Shown: piece after piece, positions 26,550-35,196 of the stretch
Numbering within the stretch: the stretch's first letter is position 1
Layout of the letters: the number at the start of each line of letters is the position of its first letter
Notes under the pieces: generated by a model
Seen by the model: the letters and a program-made list of their open reading frames with translations, nothing else
What the model was told of the DNA's origin: nothing
Databases searched by the model: none
Translations under genes and position numbers: made by a program
Assembly: GCF_000973105.1 (NCBI RefSeq)
Contig: NC_015844.1
Coordinates: 4,832,501 to 4,896,500, forward strand
DNA from: Zobellia galactanivorans
GTDB taxonomy: Bacteria > Bacteroidota > Bacteroidia > Flavobacteriales > Flavobacteriaceae
DNA length: 64,000 bases
Direction of reading: 5' to 3'

Positions 26550-27641
26550 ATGGCCAGACGAAAAAGATTGGGAAAAATACTTCCTAAAAAAGCATCCAAA
26601 TTTCAGAAGAAAATGGGCAAAGCCCCGGGTACCATTACCTATATGGGGCGTAGGGAAGGAGGGACCAGCGTAGTCAATATTTTGGAATACAATGAGAATG
26701 TCTTAAGCGAACACATTCCCGGAGATATCGATGCCATTGTCGCCCATAAAGAACTGCCCGAAATTTCATGGATCGACATCGTCGGAATCAGTGATGAAGA
26801 TTTTATCGCTAAAATAGGAAAACGCTTCGGACTCAATCCCTTGGTATTGGAAGATATCGTAGATACCCATCAACGGCCCAAAATCGATGAATACGAGGAT
26901 TATATTTTCGGGGTTTTCAAAATGCTGTATATCAATAATGAGCAGGAAATCGTCTATGAACATGTCGCCATGGTCTTGCTAGAAAGCTGTGTACTCGTAT
27001 TTCAAGAAATGGATGACGATGTGTTTAAAGGGGTCAGGCATCGTATCAAGAATAAATCGGGCCGTATAAGAACACGAGGCGCCGATTATCTGTTTTTTGC
27101 TTTAATCGATGCTATAGTAGACAACTATTTTGTAGTTCTCGAACATTTGAACCATAAGATAGAGGAGTTGGAAGAAGTGGTCTATGACAATCCCACTCCC
27201 GAAATCGCCCATGAAATCCAAATGATAAAAAAGGAGGTGTTGCGGATACGGCGTTGGATCTTTCCCGTAAAAGAGCTGGTCAGTCGCTTGATCGATACAG
27301 AAAACCCACTTATCACCAAAGATACCAAGGTTTTTCTTCGCGATGCCCTTGACCATTCTTTGGAAATAAACGAAAGTATTCAAATATATAGGGAAATGTC
27401 GATGAGCCTTATGGAAATGTACATGAGCAATATGAGCAATAAAATGAACGAGGTGATGAAGGTACTGACCATTATGGCCTCCATTTTTATCCCCTTGACC
27501 TTTATTGCCGGCATCTATGGTATGAATTTTGACCATATGCCCGAACTGCATTATGAAAATGGATACTATTATGTATGGGGCGTCATGATCGCTCTTTTTA
27601 TAGGTATGATGATTTATTTTAAGAGGAAGAATTGGTTGTGA
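26550..27641 (+). CDS. corA: CorA family magnesium/cobalt transporter
   Basis: 363 residues from the ATG at 26550, just after the TruA-like gene. The long N-terminal cytoplasmic domain carries the conserved GLNPLVLEDIVDTHQRPKIDEY region. Long stalk helices (about 190-290) lead to two C-terminal membrane helices: MASIFIPLTFIAGIYGMNF with the GMN selectivity signature, then YYVWGVMIALFIGMMIYF. The C-terminus ends with positive residues KRKNWL. It forms a pentameric channel for Mg2+ in the inner membrane by family knowledge. The N-terminal 30 residues are strongly basic, a small extension. Confidence 0.95.
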   Translation: MARRKRLGKILPKKASKFQKKMGKAPGTITYMGRREGGTSVVNILEYNENVLSEHIPGDIDAIVAHKELPEISWIDIVGISDEDFIAKIGKRFGLNPLVLEDIVDTHQRPKIDEYEDYIFGVFKMLYINNEQEIVYEHVAMVLLESCVLVFQEMDDDVFKGVRHRIKNKSGRIRTRGADYLFFALIDAIVDNYFVVLEHLNHKIEELEEVVYDNPTPEIAHEIQMIKKEVLRIRRWIFPVKELVSRLIDTENPLITKDTKVFLRDALDHSLEINESIQIYREMSMSLMEMYMSNMSNKMNEVMKVLTIMASIFIPLTFIAGIYGMNFDHMPELHYENGYYYVWGVMIALFIGMMIYFKRKNWL

Positions 27642-27714
27642 TAGGATCTAGCGATTTTACCTTCTTATTTGTAATTTTCCAAAAAAAAATAACACTCACC
27701 AAACGTAGTACTTC

Positions 27715-28512
27715 ATGCGAAGATTGAAAAAATGGGGATTGATACTTGTAATTTTGTATGTCTTGATCGCTGTTCTAGCTTATACCTACCAAGAGCGACT
27801 CGTGTTCTTTCCCTCTAAAATGCCGCTTTCACACACTTACGATTTTTGTCAAGATTTCGAGGAGTTCTATCTTACGGCCAATGACGGGGCCAAGCTTAAC
27901 GCCGTACACATCAAACAACCTGAAGCCAAAGGGATAGTGCTTTATTTTCACGGCAATTCGGGCAATATTTCACACCTTACCCATGTGGCCAACCTCTTCT
28001 CTAGAAAAGGATACGAATCGGTTTTGGTCGACTATAGGACTTATGGAAAAAGTACAGGGGAGGTCAGTGAACAAGCCCTCTATGACGATGCACAGATGTT
28101 TTACGACTATATCCGTGAGAAGTACGACGAAGAGGATATCCTGGTATACGGACGTTCATTTGGCACTGGTATAGCTACCTGGCTTGCGTCAAAGAACGAA
28201 CCCAAAAAGTTAATATTGGAATCCCCGTTCTATAGCGCCGTGGCCTTGGGAAAATACCGCTTCCCTTTTTTACCGATCGATTGGCTCTCGAATTTTCGGT
28301 TTCCTTCAAACGAATATGTCAAAAAAATAGACTGTCCCATTTATATTTTTCACGGTAAAGAAGATTCGGTCATCCCATATGAATCGGCCCAAAAGCTATA
28401 CGAAGCCATTCCTGGAAAGAATAAAGAACTCTTGACCATTGCGGAAGGAGGCCACAATTATCTTCAGGACTTCAAGACCTTTAAGGAGGGAATGGACAAA
28501 ATATTGAACTAA
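27715..28512 (+). CDS. Membrane-anchored alpha/beta hydrolase (BEM46/ABHD13-like)
   Basis: 265 residues. One N-terminal helix (about 7-24) anchors or exports it. The oxyanion-hole region reads VLYFHGNSGNI, the nucleophile Ser is in YGRSFGTG (about 145), the acid is likely Asp in FHGKEDSVIPY, and the His is in GGHNYL. The fold and the RLVFFPSKMP beginning match the YqkD/BEM46 group of serine hydrolases, whose natural substrates are unknown. It is convergent with cysM, with only 5 bp between the stops. Confidence 0.85.
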   Translation: MRRLKKWGLILVILYVLIAVLAYTYQERLVFFPSKMPLSHTYDFCQDFEEFYLTANDGAKLNAVHIKQPEAKGIVLYFHGNSGNISHLTHVANLFSRKGYESVLVDYRTYGKSTGEVSEQALYDDAQMFYDYIREKYDEEDILVYGRSFGTGIATWLASKNEPKKLILESPFYSAVALGKYRFPFLPIDWLSNFRFPSNEYVKKIDCPIYIFHGKEDSVIPYESAQKLYEAIPGKNKELLTIAEGGHNYLQDFKTFKEGMDKILN

Positions 28513-28517
28513 AAGCC

Positions 28518-29402
28518 CTATTCGAACAAGTCTGAAGAAAGGTAGCGGTCGCCCCGATCACAGACAATGGAAACAATAACCCCACTTTCAAGGGTTTCGG
28601 CCAAACGCAAAGCCGCAGCCGCCGCTCCACCGCTGCTCATACCGGCCAATATACCTTCTTCCTTGGCCAACCTTCGGGCCATTTCCCGAGCATCGTCTTC
28701 ACTTACCTCTATGGTCTGGTCTATTTTTTTTGAATTGAAAATTTTTGGCAAGTACTCTTGAGGCCATTTACGAATACCGGGTATACTAGAGTTATCGGTA
28801 GGTTGTACCCCTACGATGGAAACCGATTCGCTTTGTTCCTTTAAATAAGTAGAGGTTCCCATAATGGTACCGGTCGTTCCCATGGCCGATACAAAATGTG
28901 TTATTTTTCCTTGGGTATCTTTCCAAATTTCAGGCCCCGTACTCTGGTAATGTGCTTTCCAATTGTCATTATTGGCAAACTGGTCGATCATCACATAGCC
29001 TTCATTCTTTACTTTTGCCTCGGCATAATCACGGGCACCCTCTATACCGACTTCGGCCGGGGTCAAGGTTACTTTGGCACCGTAGGCCCTCATGGTCTTC
29101 ACCCGTTCTATAGTGCTTTTCTCCGACATGACAAGTTCAATGTCCAATCCGAAAATACCGGCAATCATGGCCAGGGCAATACCTGTATTGCCACTAGTTG
29201 CTTCGATAAGCTTCGAGTTTTTGCCGAAATCGCCCCGCTCGAGTCCATTTTTGATCATATTAAGGGCAGCACGATCCTTTACGCTGCCACCAGGATTATT
29301 TCCTTCCAGTTTAAAGAACAGCTTAACGTTCGGGTTTTTGTTCAAAACCTTTGATTCAACCATTGGCGTATTACCGATAAGGTCTAAAATACTATGAGAC
29401 AT
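28518..29402 (-). CDS. cysM: Cysteine synthase B (O-acetylserine sulfhydrylase)
   Basis: 294 residues. The PLP lysine is in NPGGSVKDRAA (about 41), the substrate loop is EATSGNTGIALA, and the phosphate-binding glycine loop is SAMGTTGTIMG. The chain length and the Arg-containing active-site loop favour CysM over CysK. It makes cysteine from O-acetylserine and sulfide (or thiosulfate). The start overlaps the end of the serine acetyltransferase gene by 11 bp, so the two enzymes of the pathway are translationally coupled. Confidence 0.93.
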   Translation of the reverse strand: MSHSILDLIGNTPMVESKVLNKNPNVKLFFKLEGNNPGGSVKDRAALNMIKNGLERGDFGKNSKLIEATSGNTGIALAMIAGIFGLDIELVMSEKSTIERVKTMRAYGAKVTLTPAEVGIEGARDYAEAKVKNEGYVMIDQFANNDNWKAHYQSTGPEIWKDTQGKITHFVSAMGTTGTIMGTSTYLKEQSESVSIVGVQPTDNSSIPGIRKWPQEYLPKIFNSKKIDQTIEVSEDDAREMARRLAKEEGILAGMSSGGAAAAALRLAETLESGVIVSIVCDRGDRYLSSDLFE

Positions 29403-30186
29403 GCGGAAGTGTTTTTATTTTAATTTCTGGGGTATGGAAAACAGTTGAATTGGGTGGTACCGATGCGGTCAACCAGGCATTACCTCCAATAATGGAGTTT
29501 TCCCCGATTACGGTTTCACCACCTAGAATCGTGGCGTTCGCATATATGGTAACGTTGTTTTCAATGGTAGGGTGCCGTTTGGTACTCTGTAAATGTTTGG
29601 CAACATACAAGCCGCCCAAAGTCACCCCTTGGTATATTTTTACGTGGTCTTTAATAATGGCGGTTTCCCCGATGACCACACCCGTACCATGATCAATATG
29701 AAAGGAGTTTCCGATTTGGGCACCTGGATTAATATCCACCCCGGTCTGCCGATGTGCGTATTCCGTCATAAGGCGCGGTACCAAAGGAAACCCTTCACTA
29801 TAGAGTTCATGGGCCAAGCGATAAATAGCAATGGCATAAAAGCCTGGGTAGGCCATATAGACCTCTTCAACCGACAATGAGGCCGGGTCGCAATTTACCG
29901 TAGCCTCTGCATCGAGATTAAGGTGCTGCAGTATACTAGGGAGTTTTTCTACATAATTTTCCCAAATCTTTTTGCAAGGTTTATTGGAGTCCCAGCATGC
30001 AAGGTCGACTACTTCATCAAAAAGAATCTCGAGTTTATCAAGGTTCTTCTCTACCGGAGTATCGATATCAAAAAGGGTATAGAAAAGAAGGTTGGTAAAC
30101 TCTTCAACCTTTTCTTTAAGTTTATAACGTAGGTTAGGCTGTTTTTTATGCCTGTTGATTTTGTCAATGATCGAAGTATGTTTCAT
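29392..30186 (-). CDS. cysE: Serine O-acetyltransferase
   Basis: 264 residues from the ATG at 30186 (a Met two codons earlier is possible). A helical N-terminal domain (about 1-135) is followed by a left-handed beta-helix of hexapeptide repeats (about 150-240). The active-site region GAQIGNSFHIDHGTGVVIGE and the sequence IYQGVTLGGL are typical of the EpsC/SAT form of Bacteroidota. It supplies O-acetylserine to CysM, encoded immediately downstream with overlapping ends. The C-terminal tail (FHTPEIKIKTLPHVS) ends with a non-Ile residue, so formation of a cysteine-synthase complex is uncertain. Confidence 0.92.
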   Translation of the reverse strand: MKHTSIIDKINRHKKQPNLRYKLKEKVEEFTNLLFYTLFDIDTPVEKNLDKLEILFDEVVDLACWDSNKPCKKIWENYVEKLPSILQHLNLDAEATVNCDPASLSVEEVYMAYPGFYAIAIYRLAHELYSEGFPLVPRLMTEYAHRQTGVDINPGAQIGNSFHIDHGTGVVIGETAIIKDHVKIYQGVTLGGLYVAKHLQSTKRHPTIENNVTIYANATILGGETVIGENSIIGGNAWLTASVPPNSTVFHTPEIKIKTLPHVS

Positions 30187-30279
30187 ATACAATTGCTGAA
30201 AGGGCTAAATTACTCATAAATCTAAAAGCCGATTTCGTTAAATGGTTAACTTTATCTAAAATAACAACATTTAGGTCGT

Positions 30280-30960
30280 ATGTTAGATCCCATAATTACG
30301 AAAGAGACGCTCATTTTTTTAAGCCGGCTCGAAAAGAACAATAATCGCGAATGGTTTAGCGAAAATAAAAAAGAGTTCAAAAACCATGAAGCCCGAGTTA
30401 AGGTTTTCTACGAAGAGGTAGGCAACAAGCTTAGGCTTCATGATGAAATAGAAAAGGTAAAGATGTTCAGAATCTACAGGGACGTTCGCTTTTCTAAGGA
30501 CAAAGCCCCCTATAAGACCCATTTTGCAGGTTCTTTTTCCCGTTTAGGGCCTCAACGCCGTGGCGGTTATTACTTACACGTAAAACCCGGGGAGTCTTTT
30601 GTCGCTACGGGATTTTGGGCACCGAACAAGGAAGACCTACTGCGTATCCGAAAGGAATTTGAACAAGATGCTTCGGAAATGCGCGAGATTATGGCCGAGC
30701 CAGGTTTTAAAAAGATATGGGGCGAGTTAGGGGGCGATGAAGTAAAAACGGCTCCCAAAGGTTTTGATAAGGCCCATATCGATATCGACCTCATTAAGAA
30801 AAAGCAATACGTTTTTGTTAGAAAATTTACCGACAAGCAAGTCTTGTCGCCGAACTTCGCCCATGAGATAGATGTGGCCTATAAGGCCATACGTCCTTTT
30901 TTCGACTATATGAGCGATGTACTTACGACCAACTTGAACGGTGAGTCCTTATTGGACTAA
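30280..30960 (+). CDS. DUF2461 family protein
   Basis: 226 residues, the full length of the family. The markers are NNREWFSENKKEFK near residue 21, FRIYRDVRFSKDKAPYKTHFAG (about 65), a GGYYLHVKPGESFVATGFW segment, and KQYVFVRKFTDKQVLSP near the end. It is cytoplasmic, without signal or membrane helices. No biochemical role is known to me. Its last 12 bp overlap the convergent hypothetical gene. Confidence 0.88.
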   Translation: MLDPIITKETLIFLSRLEKNNNREWFSENKKEFKNHEARVKVFYEEVGNKLRLHDEIEKVKMFRIYRDVRFSKDKAPYKTHFAGSFSRLGPQRRGGYYLHVKPGESFVATGFWAPNKEDLLRIRKEFEQDASEMREIMAEPGFKKIWGELGGDEVKTAPKGFDKAHIDIDLIKKKQYVFVRKFTDKQVLSPNFAHEIDVAYKAIRPFFDYMSDVLTTNLNGESLLD

Positions 30961-31359
30961 AACGGGGGCTTCGAACAGTTGTATATGGTCTTTCAGCCGA
31001 GCAACGACCATGTTCATCATACGTTTGTTCAATGCGGATGAGTTTTGGGTATAAATCTCGTACTCGTTAAGGGTAAAATGACCTATGATCATGCCCTTTA
31101 ACGAATTCCGGAATTTAATATCTTTTTGGATCGCATTCTCAATGTAGTCAAAACGTCTTTCAAGGGAAAGGTCGTAAAACGCGTTTTTGTGCTTTTTGAT
31201 GTAGTTTTTAAAGACCGCAACAAAAAGGTCATTCTGAAACTTGATAATGGGTCTTAGGGTCAGGTTTTGAAATCTCTCGTTTTCGCTCATACCCTCGGTA
31301 ACTCTGGCGGATGAAATTTCAATACGGATGCTGGATAGACTATCGGATCGATCGCTCAT
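30949..31359 (-). CDS. Conserved flavobacterial protein of unknown function
   Basis: 136 residues from the ATG at 31359. It is largely helical and basic in the middle (NDLFVAVFKNYIKKHKNAFYDLSLERRF, split over residues about 46-74), then KGMIIGHFTLNEYEIYTQNSSALNKRMMNMV. Proteins of this kind are often labelled glyoxalase, but no vicinal-oxygen-chelate metal site (His/Glu pairs in beta-alpha-beta modules) is visible. I therefore assign no function. It overlaps the end of the DUF2461 gene by 12 bp. Confidence 0.7.
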   Translation of the reverse strand: MSDRSDSLSSIRIEISSARVTEGMSENERFQNLTLRPIIKFQNDLFVAVFKNYIKKHKNAFYDLSLERRFDYIENAIQKDIKFRNSLKGMIIGHFTLNEYEIYTQNSSALNKRMMNMVVARLKDHIQLFEAPVLVQ

Positions 31360-31509
31360 GATGTAGCTTTTTATAAAGATATACATTAAGCCACTCTGGT
31401 CTTTTTAAGACAAAATTAGTTTTTAACGAGGTTATGAACAGCCCGTTTATGCGTTATTTTGTATCCTGAACAATGATATGGATAAAGGTTACAGGAAAAA
31501 ACAAAGAAG

Positions 31510-32865
31510 ATGAAACAGTCTATAAACCCTTATAACGGGAAGAAATTGTACGAGTTTAATGAGTTGACCAAAAACGATTTAGAATCAAAACTTAAAGTAT
31601 CACATCAATGTTACCTCGAATGGAAAGAGACCTCCTTCGAAGAGCGATCGCGCCTAATGCACAAAGCGGCGGAACAATTGCGGCAGAACAAAGAACGATA
31701 CGCCGAGGTGATTACCCTAGAAATGGGAAAACCGATTTCACAATCCATTGCCGAAGTAGAAAAATGCGCTTGGGTATGTGAATATTACGCCGAGAACGCA
31801 GAACATCAACTAAGGGATGAAATCATAGAAACGGATGCGGCCAGCAGCTATGTAAAATACCAACCTTTGGGTGTGATATTGGCCATAATGCCGTGGAACT
31901 ACCCTTTTTGGCAAGTATTCCGCTTTGCCGCGCCCAATCTTATGGCCGGTAACGTAGGCGTGCTCAAACATGCCTCTAACGTCATGCAATCGGCCGAAAT
32001 GATCCAGGAGGTCTTTGGGAAGGCCGGTTTTCCCGAAGGATGTTTTCAAAATTTGATATTGGATAGTGACCAAATCAAATCGGTGATAGAGAACGATATC
32101 GTACAGGCGGTGACCTTAACGGGAAGTAAGCCTGCCGGGGCTTCCGTAGCCTCCATAGCCGGGGCCAATATAAAAAAGACCGTCTTGGAACTGGGCGGAA
32201 GCAATGGCTTGATCATTTTTGACGATGCCGATCTAGATCAAAGTGTAGCGACATGCGTAAATGCCAGATTTCAAAATACGGGCCAAAGTTGTATTGCCGG
32301 TAAACGCCTTCTCGTGAACGAATCCATAGTGGATAGCTTTACCCAAAAGTTTATCGATAAGGTAAAAGAACTCAAATCGGGTGACCCAATGGACAAGCAA
32401 ACCTATATTGGTGTGATGGCCCGTGAAGATTTGGCCCAAGAACTTGAACAACAAGTGAAGGGTTCTGTTGAAATGGGAGCCAAGATTATTTTAGGAGGCC
32501 ACAGAAAAGGAACCTATTTTGAGCCGACCCTTTTATCTGAGGTCACGGCCGATATGCCCGTTTTTAAAGAGGAAACCTTTGGTCCTGTTATAGGGATTAC
32601 TACATTTCAATCTGATGCAGAAGCCGTTGAACTTTCCAATCGATCCGAATTCGGACTCGGAGTGAGTATTTTTACGAAGGATAAAAATCGTGTAAAAGAA
32701 CTGATCGGCAAGTTTAATGAAGGAGCCGTGTTTGTAAACGAATTGGTTAAAAGCGACCCTAGGCTGCCCTTTGGCGGAGTGAAGATTTCAGGATACGGAA
32801 GAGAACTGTCTTCCCATGGTATTAAAGAATTTTTAAACAAGAAAACGGTCTATGTTAAAAATTAA
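31510..32865 (+). CDS. NAD(P)-dependent aldehyde dehydrogenase, succinate-semialdehyde type
   Basis: 451 residues. The family motifs are present: MPWNYPFWQVFR for cofactor binding, the general base Glu in VLELGGSNGLI (about 228), and the catalytic Cys in NTGQSCIAGKR (about 262). KEETFGPVIGI and LPFGGVKISGYGRELS close the fold. The short form and sequence are closest to GabD/Sad-type succinate-semialdehyde dehydrogenases, which feed 4-aminobutyrate carbon into the TCA cycle. No aminotransferase lies beside it, so the substrate is a family-level inference. Confidence 0.88.
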   Translation: MKQSINPYNGKKLYEFNELTKNDLESKLKVSHQCYLEWKETSFEERSRLMHKAAEQLRQNKERYAEVITLEMGKPISQSIAEVEKCAWVCEYYAENAEHQLRDEIIETDAASSYVKYQPLGVILAIMPWNYPFWQVFRFAAPNLMAGNVGVLKHASNVMQSAEMIQEVFGKAGFPEGCFQNLILDSDQIKSVIENDIVQAVTLTGSKPAGASVASIAGANIKKTVLELGGSNGLIIFDDADLDQSVATCVNARFQNTGQSCIAGKRLLVNESIVDSFTQKFIDKVKELKSGDPMDKQTYIGVMAREDLAQELEQQVKGSVEMGAKIILGGHRKGTYFEPTLLSEVTADMPVFKEETFGPVIGITTFQSDAEAVELSNRSEFGLGVSIFTKDKNRVKELIGKFNEGAVFVNELVKSDPRLPFGGVKISGYGRELSSHGIKEFLNKKTVYVKN

Positions 32866-33036
32866 TGTATCACTTTATGTAAATCTATTAAACAACTTAT
32901 AATTAGTTCGTTGTTATTTATTTTAAAATACACCTTACTTAAAATAACCTCTCAGGTGTTGCGCCATATTAAAAGATTTGACATGGAGTTTTATAGACCA
33001 AAGGACTTTAATAATTATCGGTAAGCTCCCACAAAA

Positions 33037-33066
33037 TTTGCACATCTTTGAAACCTTTGTATCTTG
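33037..33066 (+). promoter_or_regulatory. Probable promoter of the exported protein gene
   Basis: TTTG (33037-33040), 19 nt, then TATCTTG (33060-33066), one T short of TAnnTTTG. It ends 39 bp before the ATG at 33106. Confidence 0.45.
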
Positions 33067-33105
33067 TAAGAAATATTAACATTAACCATAATAACGAGTA
33101 TTGAG

Positions 33106-33705
33106 ATGCGCAAACATTTAGTATTGGCATTATTGGTAGTTACCGCAACTACCTATGCCCAAAAGATGAAAATAAACAAGGGGGACATCAAGAACCTAAA
33201 GGACATTTCGGCCTATACCTTGGAATTCGACTACAGTGATGTCCAAATCCCGAAATATGATTCGGAAGAGGATTTCTTGGCCGATAAAATGGCTAAACGG
33301 GAAGAAAAAGAGGCCGGTAAGGGAGAGGAGTTTAAAAAATCGTGGTTTGCCGATCGCGAAGAGCGCTATGAACCGAAGTTCATTGAGTCTTTCAACAAGC
33401 GTTTTGAAGATGGGGAGGTAGTTGCATCCAAAGATGCTGCCGATTACACCATGAAAATCCACTCCACTAAGATTTATGCCGGTTACAACGTGGGCGTAGT
33501 TCGGAAAAATGCAGAAATCGATGCGACCATAACGGTATATGAAACCGCAAATCCTAGCAATATTTTGTTGGAAGGAACGTACAAGGATGTTCAAGGATAC
33601 GGCGCCATGGGTAACGATTACAACAGTGGCTACCGAATTTCGGAATGCTATGCCAAGCTGGCCAAGAACATTGCCGGTTATATCAAAAAGAAGGCCTTGA
33701 AGTAA
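33106..33705 (+). CDS. Exported protein of unknown function
   Basis: 199 residues. A signal peptide (RKHLVLALLVVTATTYAQ) ends near residue 19. The mature part has a highly charged segment (about 45-85, many E, K and D) and then a beta-rich end with DYTMKIHSTKIYAGYNVGVVRKN and YETANPSNILLEGTYKDV. The second half resembles the small DUF4410/outer-membrane-lipoprotein-like folds that carry a VEITVYDTANPSKVL pattern, but the match is too weak to name. A clear terminator follows, so it is a single-gene unit. Confidence 0.75.
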   Translation: MRKHLVLALLVVTATTYAQKMKINKGDIKNLKDISAYTLEFDYSDVQIPKYDSEEDFLADKMAKREEKEAGKGEEFKKSWFADREERYEPKFIESFNKRFEDGEVVASKDAADYTMKIHSTKIYAGYNVGVVRKNAEIDATITVYETANPSNILLEGTYKDVQGYGAMGNDYNSGYRISECYAKLAKNIAGYIKKKALK

Positions 33706-33720
33706 TTTTTCTATATGTAC

Positions 33721-33750
33721 AAAAGCGGCTACTTCGATAGCCGCTTTTTT
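33721..33750 (+). terminator. Terminator after the exported protein gene
   Basis: An 11-bp stem AAAAGCGGCTA / TAGCCGCTTTT with a 6-nt loop and T tail starts 16 bp after the stop. Confidence 0.9.
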
Positions 33751-33846
33751 GTTTGGTCCTGAACCGTACCCGACCTTGGTTTGACCGATTCGACCAAGTT
33801 TATTTTTTTCCTGTAGTATAACATTGCTTTTTAAATCATTTTTAAA

Positions 33847-34743
33847 ATGAAATTTGGAAAAGTAGACCATCCTGAAATCATCGATTTCACCCTGCCCAAA
33901 GACCACCCTGACACCGCCGCTGTCTTGAACGGAACCAAGGGTACGGACCGCTTGAACATTTCGGTAGGATGCGCCAAATGGAACCGACAAGAACTAAAGA
34001 ACTTTTATCCTAGGGGGACGAAAGACGAGTTGGCTTACTATAGTTCACAGTTCAACAGTATAGAACTCAATGCTACCTTCTACAGGATATTTCCCGCGGA
34101 ACAATATCAAAAATGGTATGACAAGACCCCTGAAGATTTTAGGTTTTTTCCTAAAATTTCAAGGGACATCAGTCACTTGCGACGATTGAACGATGCCGCA
34201 TTTCCTATAGTAGACCGCTATTTGGAGGTTACGGCCAATCTTAAGGAAAAATTAGGCACCATATTTTTACAGATGCACGATAATTTCGGGCCTAAGAATT
34301 GGGACAGGGTAGTGCGCTTTGTTGAATACTGGCCCAAGGAGTTTCCTTTGGCCATAGAGTTTAGGCATACCGACTGGTTCAACGACGAAAAGGTGAGCCA
34401 AGAACTCTACCACCTCTTGGAAGAGAACAACATGGCCAATATTCTGGTAGATACTGCGGGCAGGCGTGATATGTTACATATGCGTTTGACCAACAATGAG
34501 GCCTTCGTGCGGTATGTGGGGGCCAACCACCCTACGGATTACGAACGGCTAAACGATTGGATCGCACGATTGGACCAATGGAAAAGCCAAGGGCTACAAA
34601 ACATCCATTTTTTCGTTCACCAAAATATGGAAGTGGAATCCCCTTTATTATCAGCCTCATTTATTGACAAATTGAACAAAAAATGGGGTACAGACCTCCA
34701 TATCCCCAAATCGCTCGAAGATTCGTACGGTAAACTATTTTAA
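33847..34743 (+). CDS. DUF72 family protein (TIM-barrel-like)
   Basis: 298 residues. DUF72 features are present: VGCAKWNRQELKNFYPRG, QFNSIELNATFYRI, FRFFPKISRDISH, GTIFLQMHDNFGPKN, and LAIEFRHTDWF (with the conserved Glu-Phe-Arg-His). Structures of the family show a TIM barrel, and it is sometimes called YecE, but no reaction is established. The protein has no signal peptide. The thioesterase gene begins 57 bp downstream on the same strand. Confidence 0.9.
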   Translation: MKFGKVDHPEIIDFTLPKDHPDTAAVLNGTKGTDRLNISVGCAKWNRQELKNFYPRGTKDELAYYSSQFNSIELNATFYRIFPAEQYQKWYDKTPEDFRFFPKISRDISHLRRLNDAAFPIVDRYLEVTANLKEKLGTIFLQMHDNFGPKNWDRVVRFVEYWPKEFPLAIEFRHTDWFNDEKVSQELYHLLEENNMANILVDTAGRRDMLHMRLTNNEAFVRYVGANHPTDYERLNDWIARLDQWKSQGLQNIHFFVHQNMEVESPLLSASFIDKLNKKWGTDLHIPKSLEDSYGKLF

Positions 34744-34800
34744 CAGTTTATACTTTTCTAATTTTACACAAAAATTCAACATATTTAAACAATTAATGTC

Positions 34801-35196
34801 ATGAGATTTCACAGTAGAAAGTGGGTAAAACCCGGGGATTTAAACGCCAACGAAACGCTTTTCGGGGGACGTGTATTGGCTTGGATCGATGAAGAGGCTG
34901 CCCTTTACAGCATTATTCAGTTAGAGAACAAAAAAGTGGTTACCAAATATATGTCGGAAATCAATTTTATGAGCACTGCCGTTAAGGGCGATATCATTGA
35001 AATAGGCATCGAAGTCGTAAAATTCGGAAAAACTTCATTGACATTAAATTGTGAAGTGCGCAATAAAATGACTCGCGAAACCATTGTAACCGTTGACAAT
35101 ATCATCATGGTCAACCTTGGCCCCGACGGAAAACCTGCCCCACATGGGAAGACAAAGGTGGAATACGTTAGGGACCGTTTGGCATCGGAAGACTAA
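34801..35196 (+). CDS. Acyl-CoA thioesterase, hotdog fold (YciA-like)
   Basis: 131 residues. It has the single hotdog domain with NETLFGGRVLAWIDEEAA (the Gly-Gly and Asp region of the active site) near residue 18, then KYMSEINFMSTAVKGDIIEIG and LTLNCEVRNKMTRETIVTV. It matches acyl-CoA thioesterases of the YciA/BACH group, which hydrolyse acyl-CoA to free acid and CoA in the cytoplasm. Chain-length preference cannot be read. The end overlaps the convergent dipeptidase gene by 4 bp. Confidence 0.88.
   Translation: MRFHSRKWVKPGDLNANETLFGGRVLAWIDEEAALYSIIQLENKKVVTKYMSEINFMSTAVKGDIIEIGIEVVKFGKTSLTLNCEVRNKMTRETIVTVDNIIMVNLGPDGKPAPHGKTKVEYVRDRLASED

Noticed and set aside
33196-33990. 264-codon minus-strand open frame
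   Set aside because: It runs antisense through the exported protein gene, the terminator at 33721-33750 and the start of the DUF72 gene, and its sequence has no protein-like features.
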